This document shows, piece by piece, positions 1-5,806 of a DNA stretch of 16,070 bases (position 1 is its first letter; every line of letters starts with the position of its first letter). The notes under the pieces are model-generated. The model was not told the DNA's origin. It made no database searches and saw only the letters and a program-made list of their open reading frames with translations. This DNA is from DATJUF01 sp035524095. GTDB taxonomy: Bacteria > Desulfobacterota > Binatia > Binatales > Binataceae. A program made the translations under genes and the position numbers. The stretch spans positions 1 through 16,070 of the forward strand of contig DATKPK010000071.1 in NCBI GenBank assembly GCA_035524095.1, given 5' to 3'.

Positions 1-116
1 TTGTGCGGGGTGATGTAATTGAGAGCTCCAAGCTCGTCTTCATTGCCCCATTTGCCCCAAGTACTGATTTTTTCGAAGACGCCCTTTACTTCGTGAGCGC
101 TCAGCCGGGTAGCCAT
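1..116 (-). CDS. Cyclase family protein (metal-dependent hydrolase), N-terminal fragment cut by window edge
   Basis: Reading the minus strand from an ATG at 116-114 gives 38 uninterrupted codons that run off the left edge. A strong Shine-Dalgarno sequence (AAGGAGGG, plus-strand 124-131) lies a few bases upstream, which fixes the start. The N-terminus holds an FEKISTWGKWG segment followed by NEDELGALNYITP. This W-G-x-W-G-x-x-D-E-L-G-x-L-N-Y-I-T-P signature is what I know from the start of cyclase-family proteins (Pfam PF04199), a family that includes kynurenine-formamidase-like hydrolases. The HxGTHxD metal site typical of the family would lie outside the window. Family assignment is firm; the substrate cannot be told. 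The gene diverges from the permease at 658 and has a hairpin-rich leader. Confidence 0.85.
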   Translation of the reverse strand, partial: MATRLSAHEVKGVFEKISTWGKWGNEDELGALNYITPH

Positions 117-144
117 TGCCAACCCTCCTTATGGATAGCCAGGA

Positions 145-172
145 CGTAGAGGCTCGTAGTGACGCCTCTACG
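145..172 (-). promoter_or_regulatory. Hairpin in leader of the cyclase gene
   Basis: CGTAGAGGC (145-153) and GCCTCTACG (164-172) form a perfect 9-bp stem around a 10-base loop. It sits about 30 bases upstream of the cyclase ATG on the minus strand, so it would lie in that gene's 5' untranslated RNA. No U-run follows, so it is not an obvious terminator. Function unknown. Confidence 0.4.
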
Positions 173-185
173 GTGGTGTAAAATA

Positions 186-203
186 ACGGACTCCTCAGTC
201 CGT
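186..203 (-). terminator. Second hairpin in the cyclase leader, terminator-like on the minus strand
   Basis: ACGGACT (186-192) and AGTCCGT (197-203) make a perfect 7-bp stem with a 4-base loop. Read on the minus strand it is followed by TATTTTA, a short U-rich stretch, giving a weak intrinsic-terminator or attenuator look about 70 bases before the cyclase start. There is no evidence for an upstream minus-strand gene that would need terminating, so an attenuator is possible but unproven. Confidence 0.3.
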
Positions 204-248
204 GATTCCCTGTTGCGGCATTTTTAGGCAGTAGTGCCCGCCGCGTAG

Positions 249-319
249 GTTCGCAAACAAACCGCCCCAAACTCTTGAGCCGACCGACTCACAGACTCGC
301 TCAAGTTTGCAAGCAAACC
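249..319. repeat. Paired GTTYGCAARCAAACC repeats with an interrupted inverted repeat between and across them
   Basis: GTTCGCAAACAAACC (249-263) and GTTTGCAAGCAAACC (305-319) match at 13 of 15 positions and are 56 bases apart. The second copy is itself a near-perfect palindrome (GTTTGC-AA-GCAAAC, 305-318). CTTGAGC (274-280) and GCTCAAG (299-305) are exact inverted repeats, and the pairing extends outward through AAAC/GTTT with a 2-base bulge. This could be an operator pair for a dimeric regulator or a stem-loop in RNA. The regulator is not identified. Confidence 0.4.
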
Positions 320-475
320 CTATCTAGCACGGGTCGCGCGTGGGCGGGTAACGGGCTAGGGGAGTCTGGAGACAATTTAAGCTCATTAGAGAATGGGCTG
401 TCTTTGTAGTGTAGTGAATCGGTCGGGCGCGTCAGCTAACCGCCAAAAACCGCCGGCGTGACGGAAGGCAAAAAG

Positions 476-515
476 GAGGCTGAAAAGCAACGCACAATCT
501 CTGTGCGTCTGCCTC
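476..515 (+). promoter_or_regulatory. Two-part stem-loop upstream of the permease (possible structured leader)
   Basis: ACGCACA (490-496) and TGTGCGT (502-508) form a perfect 7-bp stem with a 5-base loop. Outside it GAGGC (476-480) can pair with GCCTC (511-515), leaving an asymmetric internal loop of 9 and 2 bases rich in A. I compared the sequence by eye with glutamine, glycine, cyclic-di-GMP and cobalamin riboswitch cores and found no convincing match. It lies upstream of the proposed sigma-54 start site, so it would be transcribed only from a more distal promoter, or it may act as DNA. Confidence 0.3.
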
Positions 516-567
516 TCTTATAAGCAGCGCAGCCAATTTAAGTCGTCATTTCTTAACGCTTTTTTGA

Positions 568-583
568 TGGCCGTCGTCTTGCT
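568..583 (+). promoter_or_regulatory. Sigma-54 (RpoN)-type -24/-12 promoter before the permease
   Basis: TGGCCGTCGTCTTGCT has the two conserved blocks of the RpoN consensus, TGGC and TTGCT, with GG at 569-570 and GC at 581-582 exactly 10 bases apart. The two bases after TGGC (consensus AC) differ. The expected start site near 593-595 gives an untranslated leader of about 65 bases before the ATG at 658. Sigma-54 control of an amino acid permease is common in nitrogen-regulated genes. No enhancer site for an NtrC-type activator was recognised, though the inverted repeats upstream are in a suitable position. Confidence 0.6.
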
Positions 584-657
584 TAGAGCACGGCGCCGGC
601 CTGAGGCGACAGGCCTGCGATCGTAAATAGCTCTTCACGAGCTCTCAAGGAGGCAAA

Positions 658-2331
658 ATGGCGGCTACACCCGAACAACCCAAGATGCAAGCCACTCTTG
701 GGCTAACTGGAGTCACGGTCAATGCGATGGCGTTGATCGCTCCAGGCGCATTCCTCTGGATCACCTTCGTTATCCAGGCAGGCTATGTCTTCCCCTCAGG
801 ATTGGCGATGTGGGCGGGAATTGTCGTGGCTCTGCTCTTGGCATACGCAACAGCCCTTTCCTATTCGGAGTTGGCTAAACTTTATCCCGGTGCGGGCAGC
901 TCATACCTGTTCGCTGAGCAAGCTTTTCTCAACACCACTAGCGCATTCCGCTTTGCGCGCATCGCGAAATTTGTAATCGGCTGGGCCTCTCACCTTTATT
1001 ACTGGATCTATCCGGCCGTGATGGTCGCGACCATGGGGGTCATGGTTGGCTACATTGTCGGCACGCTCTCGCCGACGATGCTCAATGCGACGATTCCCGG
1101 GCCTGTGTTTATGGCACTGGTCGCGGTAGTTTTCTCTTACGCGGTAGCGTGGATCGCGTTCAAGGGCGTGAACGGCGCCACGTCAGTCAATATCGCGATC
1201 AATGCCATTCAGATCACGGCGCTGCTGTTCTTTGCGGCATTGGCTATCTCGTATCGAGTGGGCCATCCCGAAGGCTCGACCGGACTGGGATTCGATGCCA
1301 ACGGCAATGTAGTATCACAGACTCTGCACTATAGCCTGACCGGGGATAATCCCTCCCATCCCAGCGCTTTTTCAGTAGTTTCGCCGCACAACATCAGTTG
1401 GACGATGCTGCAGGCGACGATCGCGATCCTGCTGCTGGTGGGTTTTGAGTCAGTCACCTCGATGGGCGAAGAGGCGAAGAACCCCAAGCGGGACATTCCG
1501 CGCGCAGTCATTCTGTCGCTGACGATTCAGGGACTGTTCTGCTACCTGATTGAGTATTTTGCCGCTAACTACTTCATGAGCAGTGCCTACAGCCTGAATG
1601 CGGCCAAGGGATCCGCTGCTCCAATCGGCGACATGATGGTGCTGATCGGCAATGCGCTGCTAGGTGGCCATGGGCAGGCGTTCATGTTGATCGAAGCGCT
1701 GACGGTTTTCCTTGCGCTGATCGGTACGACGCTGAGCTGCATCAATACTGGCGCGCGGGTGACCTATGCGATGGGCCGTGACGAAGAGGTGCCAGAGCAT
1801 TTCGGGCTTCTGCACGGCGACAATCTGACGCCCCATCGCGCGATCTGGACACTGGCGACGATCACGGCGGTTATCGGCGGGTTCGCGGCGCTAACCTTCT
1901 TTACCGGAGGATCGGCACCAGATGACAAGACGATGGCGTCGTTGCCGCACAACATCTGGTACATGGTTGGACTAGGCTCGAACGCTACGCTGTCGGCGTT
2001 ACCGAATGGATTATTGCTGGTAACGCTGCTGTCGAACTTTGGGACTTTCGTGCTCTATGGATTGACTAACATCATTTGCATCGTCGCGTTCAAGGAACAT
2101 CACACCTTCAGCGGAGTGAAACACGTGGTTGTTCCCGTATTCGGCGCTTTCGCGAACTTTGCTTGTTTGGCTTTCTACATCATTGGACCGATAGAGGGAC
2201 TCGGCAGCTGGAAGGAGCCGATCTTTGCAGTGGTCTTATCGGTCGTATGGGCGCTTTACGGAATAATCTACTTCACACGTAACTCGAAGAAAAAGGGCAA
2301 GGCAACGGTTCTTGTCACCAAGCCGGCTTGA
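658..2331 (+). CDS. APC-superfamily amino acid/amine permease
   Basis: This encodes a 557-residue, very hydrophobic protein with about 12 membrane segments and a cytoplasmic N-terminus, as expected for the amino acid-polyamine-organocation family. Family landmarks visible are the first membrane segment after GLTGVTVNAMALIAPGAF (residues about 15-32), the GFES segment at 262-265 followed by EEAKNPKRDIPRA (271-283), and the ARVTYAMGRD segment (366-375) with a following acidic E-E-x-P. A long polar loop (about residues 205-245) faces outward. The ATG at 658 follows AAGGAGG with a 4-base gap, so the start is secure. The substrate cannot be read from sequence; an amino acid or amine is likely given the nitrogen-metabolism neighbours. 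Transcription probably starts at the sigma-54-type site at 568-583, and a strong hairpin follows the stop. Confidence 0.9.
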   Translation: MAATPEQPKMQATLGLTGVTVNAMALIAPGAFLWITFVIQAGYVFPSGLAMWAGIVVALLLAYATALSYSELAKLYPGAGSSYLFAEQAFLNTTSAFRFARIAKFVIGWASHLYYWIYPAVMVATMGVMVGYIVGTLSPTMLNATIPGPVFMALVAVVFSYAVAWIAFKGVNGATSVNIAINAIQITALLFFAALAISYRVGHPEGSTGLGFDANGNVVSQTLHYSLTGDNPSHPSAFSVVSPHNISWTMLQATIAILLLVGFESVTSMGEEAKNPKRDIPRAVILSLTIQGLFCYLIEYFAANYFMSSAYSLNAAKGSAAPIGDMMVLIGNALLGGHGQAFMLIEALTVFLALIGTTLSCINTGARVTYAMGRDEEVPEHFGLLHGDNLTPHRAIWTLATITAVIGGFAALTFFTGGSAPDDKTMASLPHNIWYMVGLGSNATLSALPNGLLLVTLLSNFGTFVLYGLTNIICIVAFKEHHTFSGVKHVVVPVFGAFANFACLAFYIIGPIEGLGSWKEPIFAVVLSVVWALYGIIYFTRNSKKKGKATVLVTKPA

Positions 2332-2356
2332 GGATGAGGTAGCGAACTGACTATCG

Positions 2357-2388
2357 GGGGAGAGTCCCCAGTCGCAAGGACTCTCCCC
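2357..2388 (+). terminator. Strong hairpin after the permease
   Basis: GGGGAGAGTCC (2357-2367) and GGACTCTCCCC (2378-2388) form a perfect 11-bp stem with a 10-base loop, 25 bases after the permease stop. The downstream sequence ATTGATTATT is AT-rich but has no real U-run, so it is either a weak intrinsic terminator or an mRNA 3' end stabiliser. Confidence 0.55.
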
Positions 2389-2610
2389 ATTGATTATTCA
2401 GAGACCGACTGAACGAGGATAGCTACATCATTCATCGAGACCGTACTGGCACTACGAACAAGCTTTATCCGCGTTCCGCCGCGAATGGAAATGGGAACGG
2501 GAGAGGAGGACGGGAGATAGAGACTGACTGATTAACTTAGCTAACGACGCCATTTGTTCAAGGGGGCCTAGGAGGCGGTGGAAGTATCGCCGGGAGGGAG
2601 ACAATAGCAA

Positions 2611-4143
2611 ATGAGGTTTGAAAGCAGGAAACGGTTAGCTCTGAAGGCAATGGCTCCGGCGATGTTGGGGATGACCCTGACGTGCGGTGCCGTCGCTGCA
2701 TGGGCAGCCGACAGTAGTTCGCCAGATTTACAAACAGAGGTGAACGAACTGCAACAGGAAGTTCAACAGCTCAAGGGGGAGCTGGGCCAAATCAAGGCGC
2801 AGCAGGTGGTCGAAGTACCCGCGAATCCACCGCCGCAAACGATTGGCCAGCATGTGGGTCAAGTCGGGAAAGATCTGAGCGATCTAAAGACCGACCTCAG
2901 CACTAATCTTGGTATTCAAGTACACGGGCTGGTGGATACCTCGTACGGTTACAACACCAATCAGCCTAACACCAATGGAGGCAGTAAAGGCGGACTGAAT
3001 TGCTGCTCATCAGGCGGAAGCCTCAATCAGTATCGAGCGTTTGATGTTAACGCCAACGGGTTTGAACTCGAGCAGTTTAATCTGCATATCGCGCGAACAG
3101 ATACAGGTGGAGTAGGCTTCGTCACCGACTTGAATTTTGGCCAGGTCGCAAATTCCATCGCAGCATCGACGCGATATTCGAATAGCAGCTTGAGCCTGAC
3201 CTCAACCAGCAGTTCATTCTTCGATCCGACGCAAGCGTATCTCACTTATACGGTACCAGTCGGAGAGGGAATCAATCTGGAGTTGGGCCGCTTCGTGACG
3301 CTGCTCGGCGCTGAAGTAATTCCGGTTTACAACAACCAGAACTTCAACGAATCGCGCGGCTTGCTGTTCACGTTAGGTGAACCGCTAACCCATACGGGTT
3401 TGCGCGGAACCTACGCCTTCAACTCTAACGTAAGCCTGACTCTCGGCATCAACAATGGCTGGGATGATGTCGCCGATAATAATGATCAGCCGACGGTCGA
3501 AGGCGAGCTGTCGTTGAATCCGACCTCCACTACTACGTTGGTCTTGAACGGGATCTACGGCGCTGAGCAGATCGATCGCGGTAATACACAGCGCTGGGCA
3601 ATCGACCCGATTGCGACGTGGCACACTCCGATTACCGGACTGCAACTAATCGGCGAATACCTGTTCGCGGAAGAAGGCGGACCGGTCTCGATTGTGCCGC
3701 AGTATAGTGAGCAGGGTAACATGTTCTGCGAGTCGCAGGCTTCCGGTACGCCTTTCTGTACTCCGGCTCCCGGTTACACATCCGGTCCCAATAACACGAT
3801 TACGACACCGAACTCGGTTATGTGGACCGGCGCGGCTGGTTATGTCGTTTATGACTGGACCCCTCAGATTGAGTTCGCCCTACGCGGTGAGTGGTTCCGC
3901 GACAGCGATGGCGCACGCAGCGGCTTGCGCCAGACGCTTGGCGAATTCACCGGAACAATTAACTATAAGGTGCCGAAGGTGACCGGCTTGCTGGCGCGGC
4001 TCGAGTATCGTCTCGACCAGTCCAACGAGAAGCCGTTCTTTGGGAATGAGGTGTTCCCGAGCACCAGTAACTATGCGGGATTGCCGACGCATACCTACGC
4101 TGGACAAGACACCTTCATGGCCGATGCGATCTATTCATTCTGA
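2611..4143 (+). CDS. Outer-membrane beta-barrel porin, OmpL-like (bbp2 family)
   Basis: This is a 510-residue exported protein. Residues 1-32 are a signal peptide with basic N-region, hydrophobic core and AWA cleavage site (A32 or A33). Residues about 40-65 are a short heptad coiled coil (T-E-V-N-E-L-Q-Q-E-V-Q-Q-L-K pattern) of the kind that tethers or trimerises some porins, followed by a Pro-rich linker. From about residue 95 onward come alternating amphipathic strands (IQVHGLVDTSYGY, FELEQFNLHIAR, AYLTYTVPVG, NLELGRFVTLLG), and the chain ends in aromatic Phe as outer-membrane barrels do. The pattern fits putative beta-barrel porin-2 (PF07642). Cysteines C131/C132 and C373/C383 lie in likely surface loops and may form disulfides. 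The ATG at 2611 follows GGGAGGGAG at 2592-2600. It probably supplies small solutes to the periplasm, perhaps those taken up by the permease; specificity unknown. Confidence 0.88.
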   Translation: MRFESRKRLALKAMAPAMLGMTLTCGAVAAWAADSSSPDLQTEVNELQQEVQQLKGELGQIKAQQVVEVPANPPPQTIGQHVGQVGKDLSDLKTDLSTNLGIQVHGLVDTSYGYNTNQPNTNGGSKGGLNCCSSGGSLNQYRAFDVNANGFELEQFNLHIARTDTGGVGFVTDLNFGQVANSIAASTRYSNSSLSLTSTSSSFFDPTQAYLTYTVPVGEGINLELGRFVTLLGAEVIPVYNNQNFNESRGLLFTLGEPLTHTGLRGTYAFNSNVSLTLGINNGWDDVADNNDQPTVEGELSLNPTSTTTLVLNGIYGAEQIDRGNTQRWAIDPIATWHTPITGLQLIGEYLFAEEGGPVSIVPQYSEQGNMFCESQASGTPFCTPAPGYTSGPNNTITTPNSVMWTGAAGYVVYDWTPQIEFALRGEWFRDSDGARSGLRQTLGEFTGTINYKVPKVTGLLARLEYRLDQSNEKPFFGNEVFPSTSNYAGLPTHTYAGQDTFMADAIYSF

Positions 4144-4180
4144 GCGTATCGCGTAGTAACAATTAGTAGTAGGGATGAGC

Positions 4181-4211
4181 ATGGCGGGCCCGCGACGAGC
4201 GGGTCCGCCAT
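4181..4211 (+). terminator. Strong GC-rich hairpin after the porin
   Basis: ATGGCGGGCCCGC (4181-4193) pairs with GCGGGTCCGCCAT (4199-4211) over 13 bp with one G-U pair and a 5-base loop, 38 bases after the porin stop. There is no U-run after it. It most likely marks the end of the porin transcript and insulates the DUF2934 gene. Confidence 0.55.
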
Positions 4212-4369
4212 CGATTCAAGGACAGAAATTCTGGATGCGAACCGTAAGAGAGTAATGAAATTACCTAGACGGTACTTGAATCGTGACGCCTGCGATGGCC
4301 AACTAGTAGTGGGCAGGAGGTCCGGCAGGAAGTCGGAAGCCGGCAAACGGTGCAGGTGGAGGTTCTTTA

Positions 4370-4624
4370 ATGGCTACGCAGAGAAAAACCAAAGTGGCAA
4401 CGGTCCGCAAAGTGAAGACGTCACTAAATGGCAACGGCGACTCGGCGCCGGTACAATCGGTGGCCGTGCCGCCGATTGTGAGTTTCAGCCCGTCAGAAGA
4501 GGAAGTACGCGAGCGAGCTTACGAGTTGTTCGTCGCGCGCGGGTGCACTCATGGTGCGGATGTGGCGGACTGGCTAGCGGCGGAGCACGAACTGAAGGAT
4601 CGGCTGACAGTGCACGCAGAATAA
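4370..4624 (+). CDS. Small DUF2934 family protein
   Basis: This encodes an 84-residue soluble protein. Residues 1-40 are a basic then Pro/Val-rich, probably disordered arm. Residues 43-75 carry the DUF2934 signature: E-E-E-V-R-E-R-A-Y-E-L-F, then V-A-R-G, then a G-A-D-V-A-D-W-L-A-A-E-H-E-L block. This domain is found in many soil bacteria and, as far as I know, has no established function. The start is supported by GGAGG at 4358-4362, 7 bases before the ATG. It lies between the porin terminator hairpin and the phosphatase with 256 bases following, so it may be its own unit or the first gene before the signalling cluster. No cysteine or histidine metal cluster is present. Confidence 0.85.
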   Translation: MATQRKTKVATVRKVKTSLNGNGDSAPVQSVAVPPIVSFSPSEEEVRERAYELFVARGCTHGADVADWLAAEHELKDRLTVHAE

Positions 4625-4826
4625 TCGGTGAGCGTGCCGGGGTAAGCCTGCGACCGGCGGTTGTGTGCGCGCGGGCAACGCGCGGATCAGGGTGGGTCAG
4701 GTTTGATAAAATGGGCGCATCAGCGCCCCTGGGACAACTCGTCCAGAATTTCTGCTTCGAACCTTTGATTAAGCTTTGGCTGGGAGCCGGTGCGCTGAGC
4801 GAGAAACCGACGGCTCAATACGGTCA

Positions 4827-4843
4827 TGGCGCCGAGCTAGCGC
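4827..4843 (+). promoter_or_regulatory. Possible weak sigma-54-type site before the phosphatase
   Basis: TGGCGCCGAGCTAGC has GG (4828-4829) and GC (4840-4841) separated by exactly 10 bases, the RpoN spacing, and a perfect TGGC block; the -12 block is TAGC instead of TTGC. A start near 4853 would leave about 28 bases before the GTG at 4881, enough for the Shine-Dalgarno site. Such matches occur by chance in GC-rich DNA, so this is tentative. Confidence 0.25.
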
Positions 4844-4870
4844 ATAGCGATCGTTACTGCGTTGCGTCTC

Positions 4871-4874
4871 GGAG
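4871..4874 (+). promoter_or_regulatory. Shine-Dalgarno site deciding the GTG start of the phosphatase
   Basis: GGAG lies 6 bases before the GTG at 4881. The next in-frame ATG (4899) has no comparable site at the right distance, so the GTG is preferred. Confidence 0.6.
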
Positions 4875-4880
4875 CGCGGC

Positions 4881-5729
4881 GTGAGTTCGTCTCCCAGCAT
4901 GGAGTCGACGGGAGTGGAGCCTGAGAGTCAGGCGCAGTTCGATATTGCGTTACTGAGTGACGTCGGCAACGACCGTCCTGGCAACGAAGATTCATGCGGT
5001 CATTTCATCGAAAGCGCGGACTCAGCTATCTGGGTGGTCGCTGACGGAGTCGGCGGCTACGAAGGCGGGGAAGTGGCGAGCGCGATGGCTGTTGAGCTTA
5101 CGATCGAGGCCTATCGCGAAAGTCCGGAATCGTGGGGGGCGGCGAAGCGGCTGCATCGCGCGGTTCAGAAAGCCAATATCGAAATTCACAATAAGGCGCT
5201 TACGGTTCCCGAGCTGCGGCGAATGGCGACGACTCTGACCGCGGCGGCCGTCAGTAAAGGCACGCTGCATGTGGCGCATGTTGGCGACTGCCGAATGTAT
5301 CTGATTCGGAACGCGCGCATCCGGCAGCTCACGCGGGATCATACGGTTATTGGGGAGCGTGTGCGGTTGGGCCTGATTACACCGGAACGTGCTCGCAATC
5401 ATCCAGAGCGCTCGGCTTTGAACCGGTGCCTCGGGCACGAGCTTATAGCATCAATAGACCTTATCAAGATGCCCCTGTCGCAGGGCGATCGGGTAATCAT
5501 CTGCAGCGACGGGCTGCATACGGTGCTTCGAGACGAAGAACTGGAGCATCTGACCCGTGAACTCGAAGCCGAGGCCGCTTGCCGCCGACTGGTCGAGGCC
5601 GCCAATGAGCGGGGAACGGCGGACAATCTGACGGTCGCGGTTTTCCTGATGACCGGCGAAACACCCAATTTTAGTGAAAAGCGGCCATGGCGCGAGCGTC
5701 TGCTGGGCCTCTTCGGTAAAGGCACCTAA
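4881..5729 (+). CDS. PP2C-type protein phosphatase (PPM family, Stp/PrpC-like)
   Basis: This encodes a 282-residue soluble, metal-dependent Ser/Thr phosphatase. All core PPM motifs are present: S-D-V-G-N-D-R-P-G-N-E-D (E36, D37), A-D-G-V-G-G (D55), the MATTLTAA block (115-122), V-G-D-C-R (D136), L-T-R-D-H-T (150-155), C-S-D-G-L (D210) and T-A-D-N-L-T (D248). The aspartates are the usual two-metal ligands, so the enzyme should be active. There is no signal peptide or membrane segment, so it acts in the cytoplasm. It lies 77 bases upstream of a Ser/Thr kinase, the standard pairing in which the phosphatase reverses the kinase. The C-terminal 20 residues are basic and outside the core fold. The gap to the kinase holds a small stem-loop (5738-5754). 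Confidence 0.92.
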   Translation: MSSSPSMESTGVEPESQAQFDIALLSDVGNDRPGNEDSCGHFIESADSAIWVVADGVGGYEGGEVASAMAVELTIEAYRESPESWGAAKRLHRAVQKANIEIHNKALTVPELRRMATTLTAAAVSKGTLHVAHVGDCRMYLIRNARIRQLTRDHTVIGERVRLGLITPERARNHPERSALNRCLGHELIASIDLIKMPLSQGDRVIICSDGLHTVLRDEELEHLTRELEAEAACRRLVEAANERGTADNLTVAVFLMTGETPNFSEKRPWRERLLGLFGKGT

Positions 5730-5806
5730 GGTTAAAGCGCCGTTAATACCGGCGTTGCCTAAACCTTCGTGCCGATGTTAACTTCGCGCGCGGACGGCAA
5801 CCACGC

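Larger units (their letters stand above)
117..657. other. Divergent intergenic region, 541 bases
   Basis: No convincing gene is seen here on either strand. The region separates the leftward cyclase gene from the rightward permease. From left to right it holds: two perfect hairpins in the cyclase leader (145-172, 186-203); two copies of a GTTYGCAARCAAACC element (249-263, 305-319) flanking an interrupted inverted repeat (about 269-308); a two-part stem-loop with purine-rich flank (476-515); a sigma-54-type promoter (568-583); and two small hairpins (598-615, 629-643) just before the permease Shine-Dalgarno site. The density of inverted repeats suggests regulatory DNA or structured leader RNA rather than decayed coding sequence. 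Confidence 0.6.

Noticed and set aside
192..198. CTGAGGA on the minus strand as a hammerhead ribozyme core
   Set aside because: The flanking stem exists but no GAAA box with a closing stem II follows, so the catalytic core is missing.
145..203. Tandem hairpins as a guanidine-II (mini-ykkC) riboswitch
   Set aside because: That class needs two ACGR tetraloops; the loops here are a 10-base loop and GAGG, and the downstream gene is not a guanidine gene.
40..270. Minus-strand 76-codon open frame at the left edge
   Set aside because: It overlaps in another frame the cyclase N-terminus, which has a family signature and strong ribosome site; the 76-codon product has neither.
4255..4884. A 209-codon plus-strand open frame spanning the DUF2934 gene and ending in a GTGA overlap with the phosphatase
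   Set aside because: It is Arg/Gly/Ser-rich with no recognisable domain, has no Shine-Dalgarno site, and is out of frame with the clear DUF2934 signature inside it.
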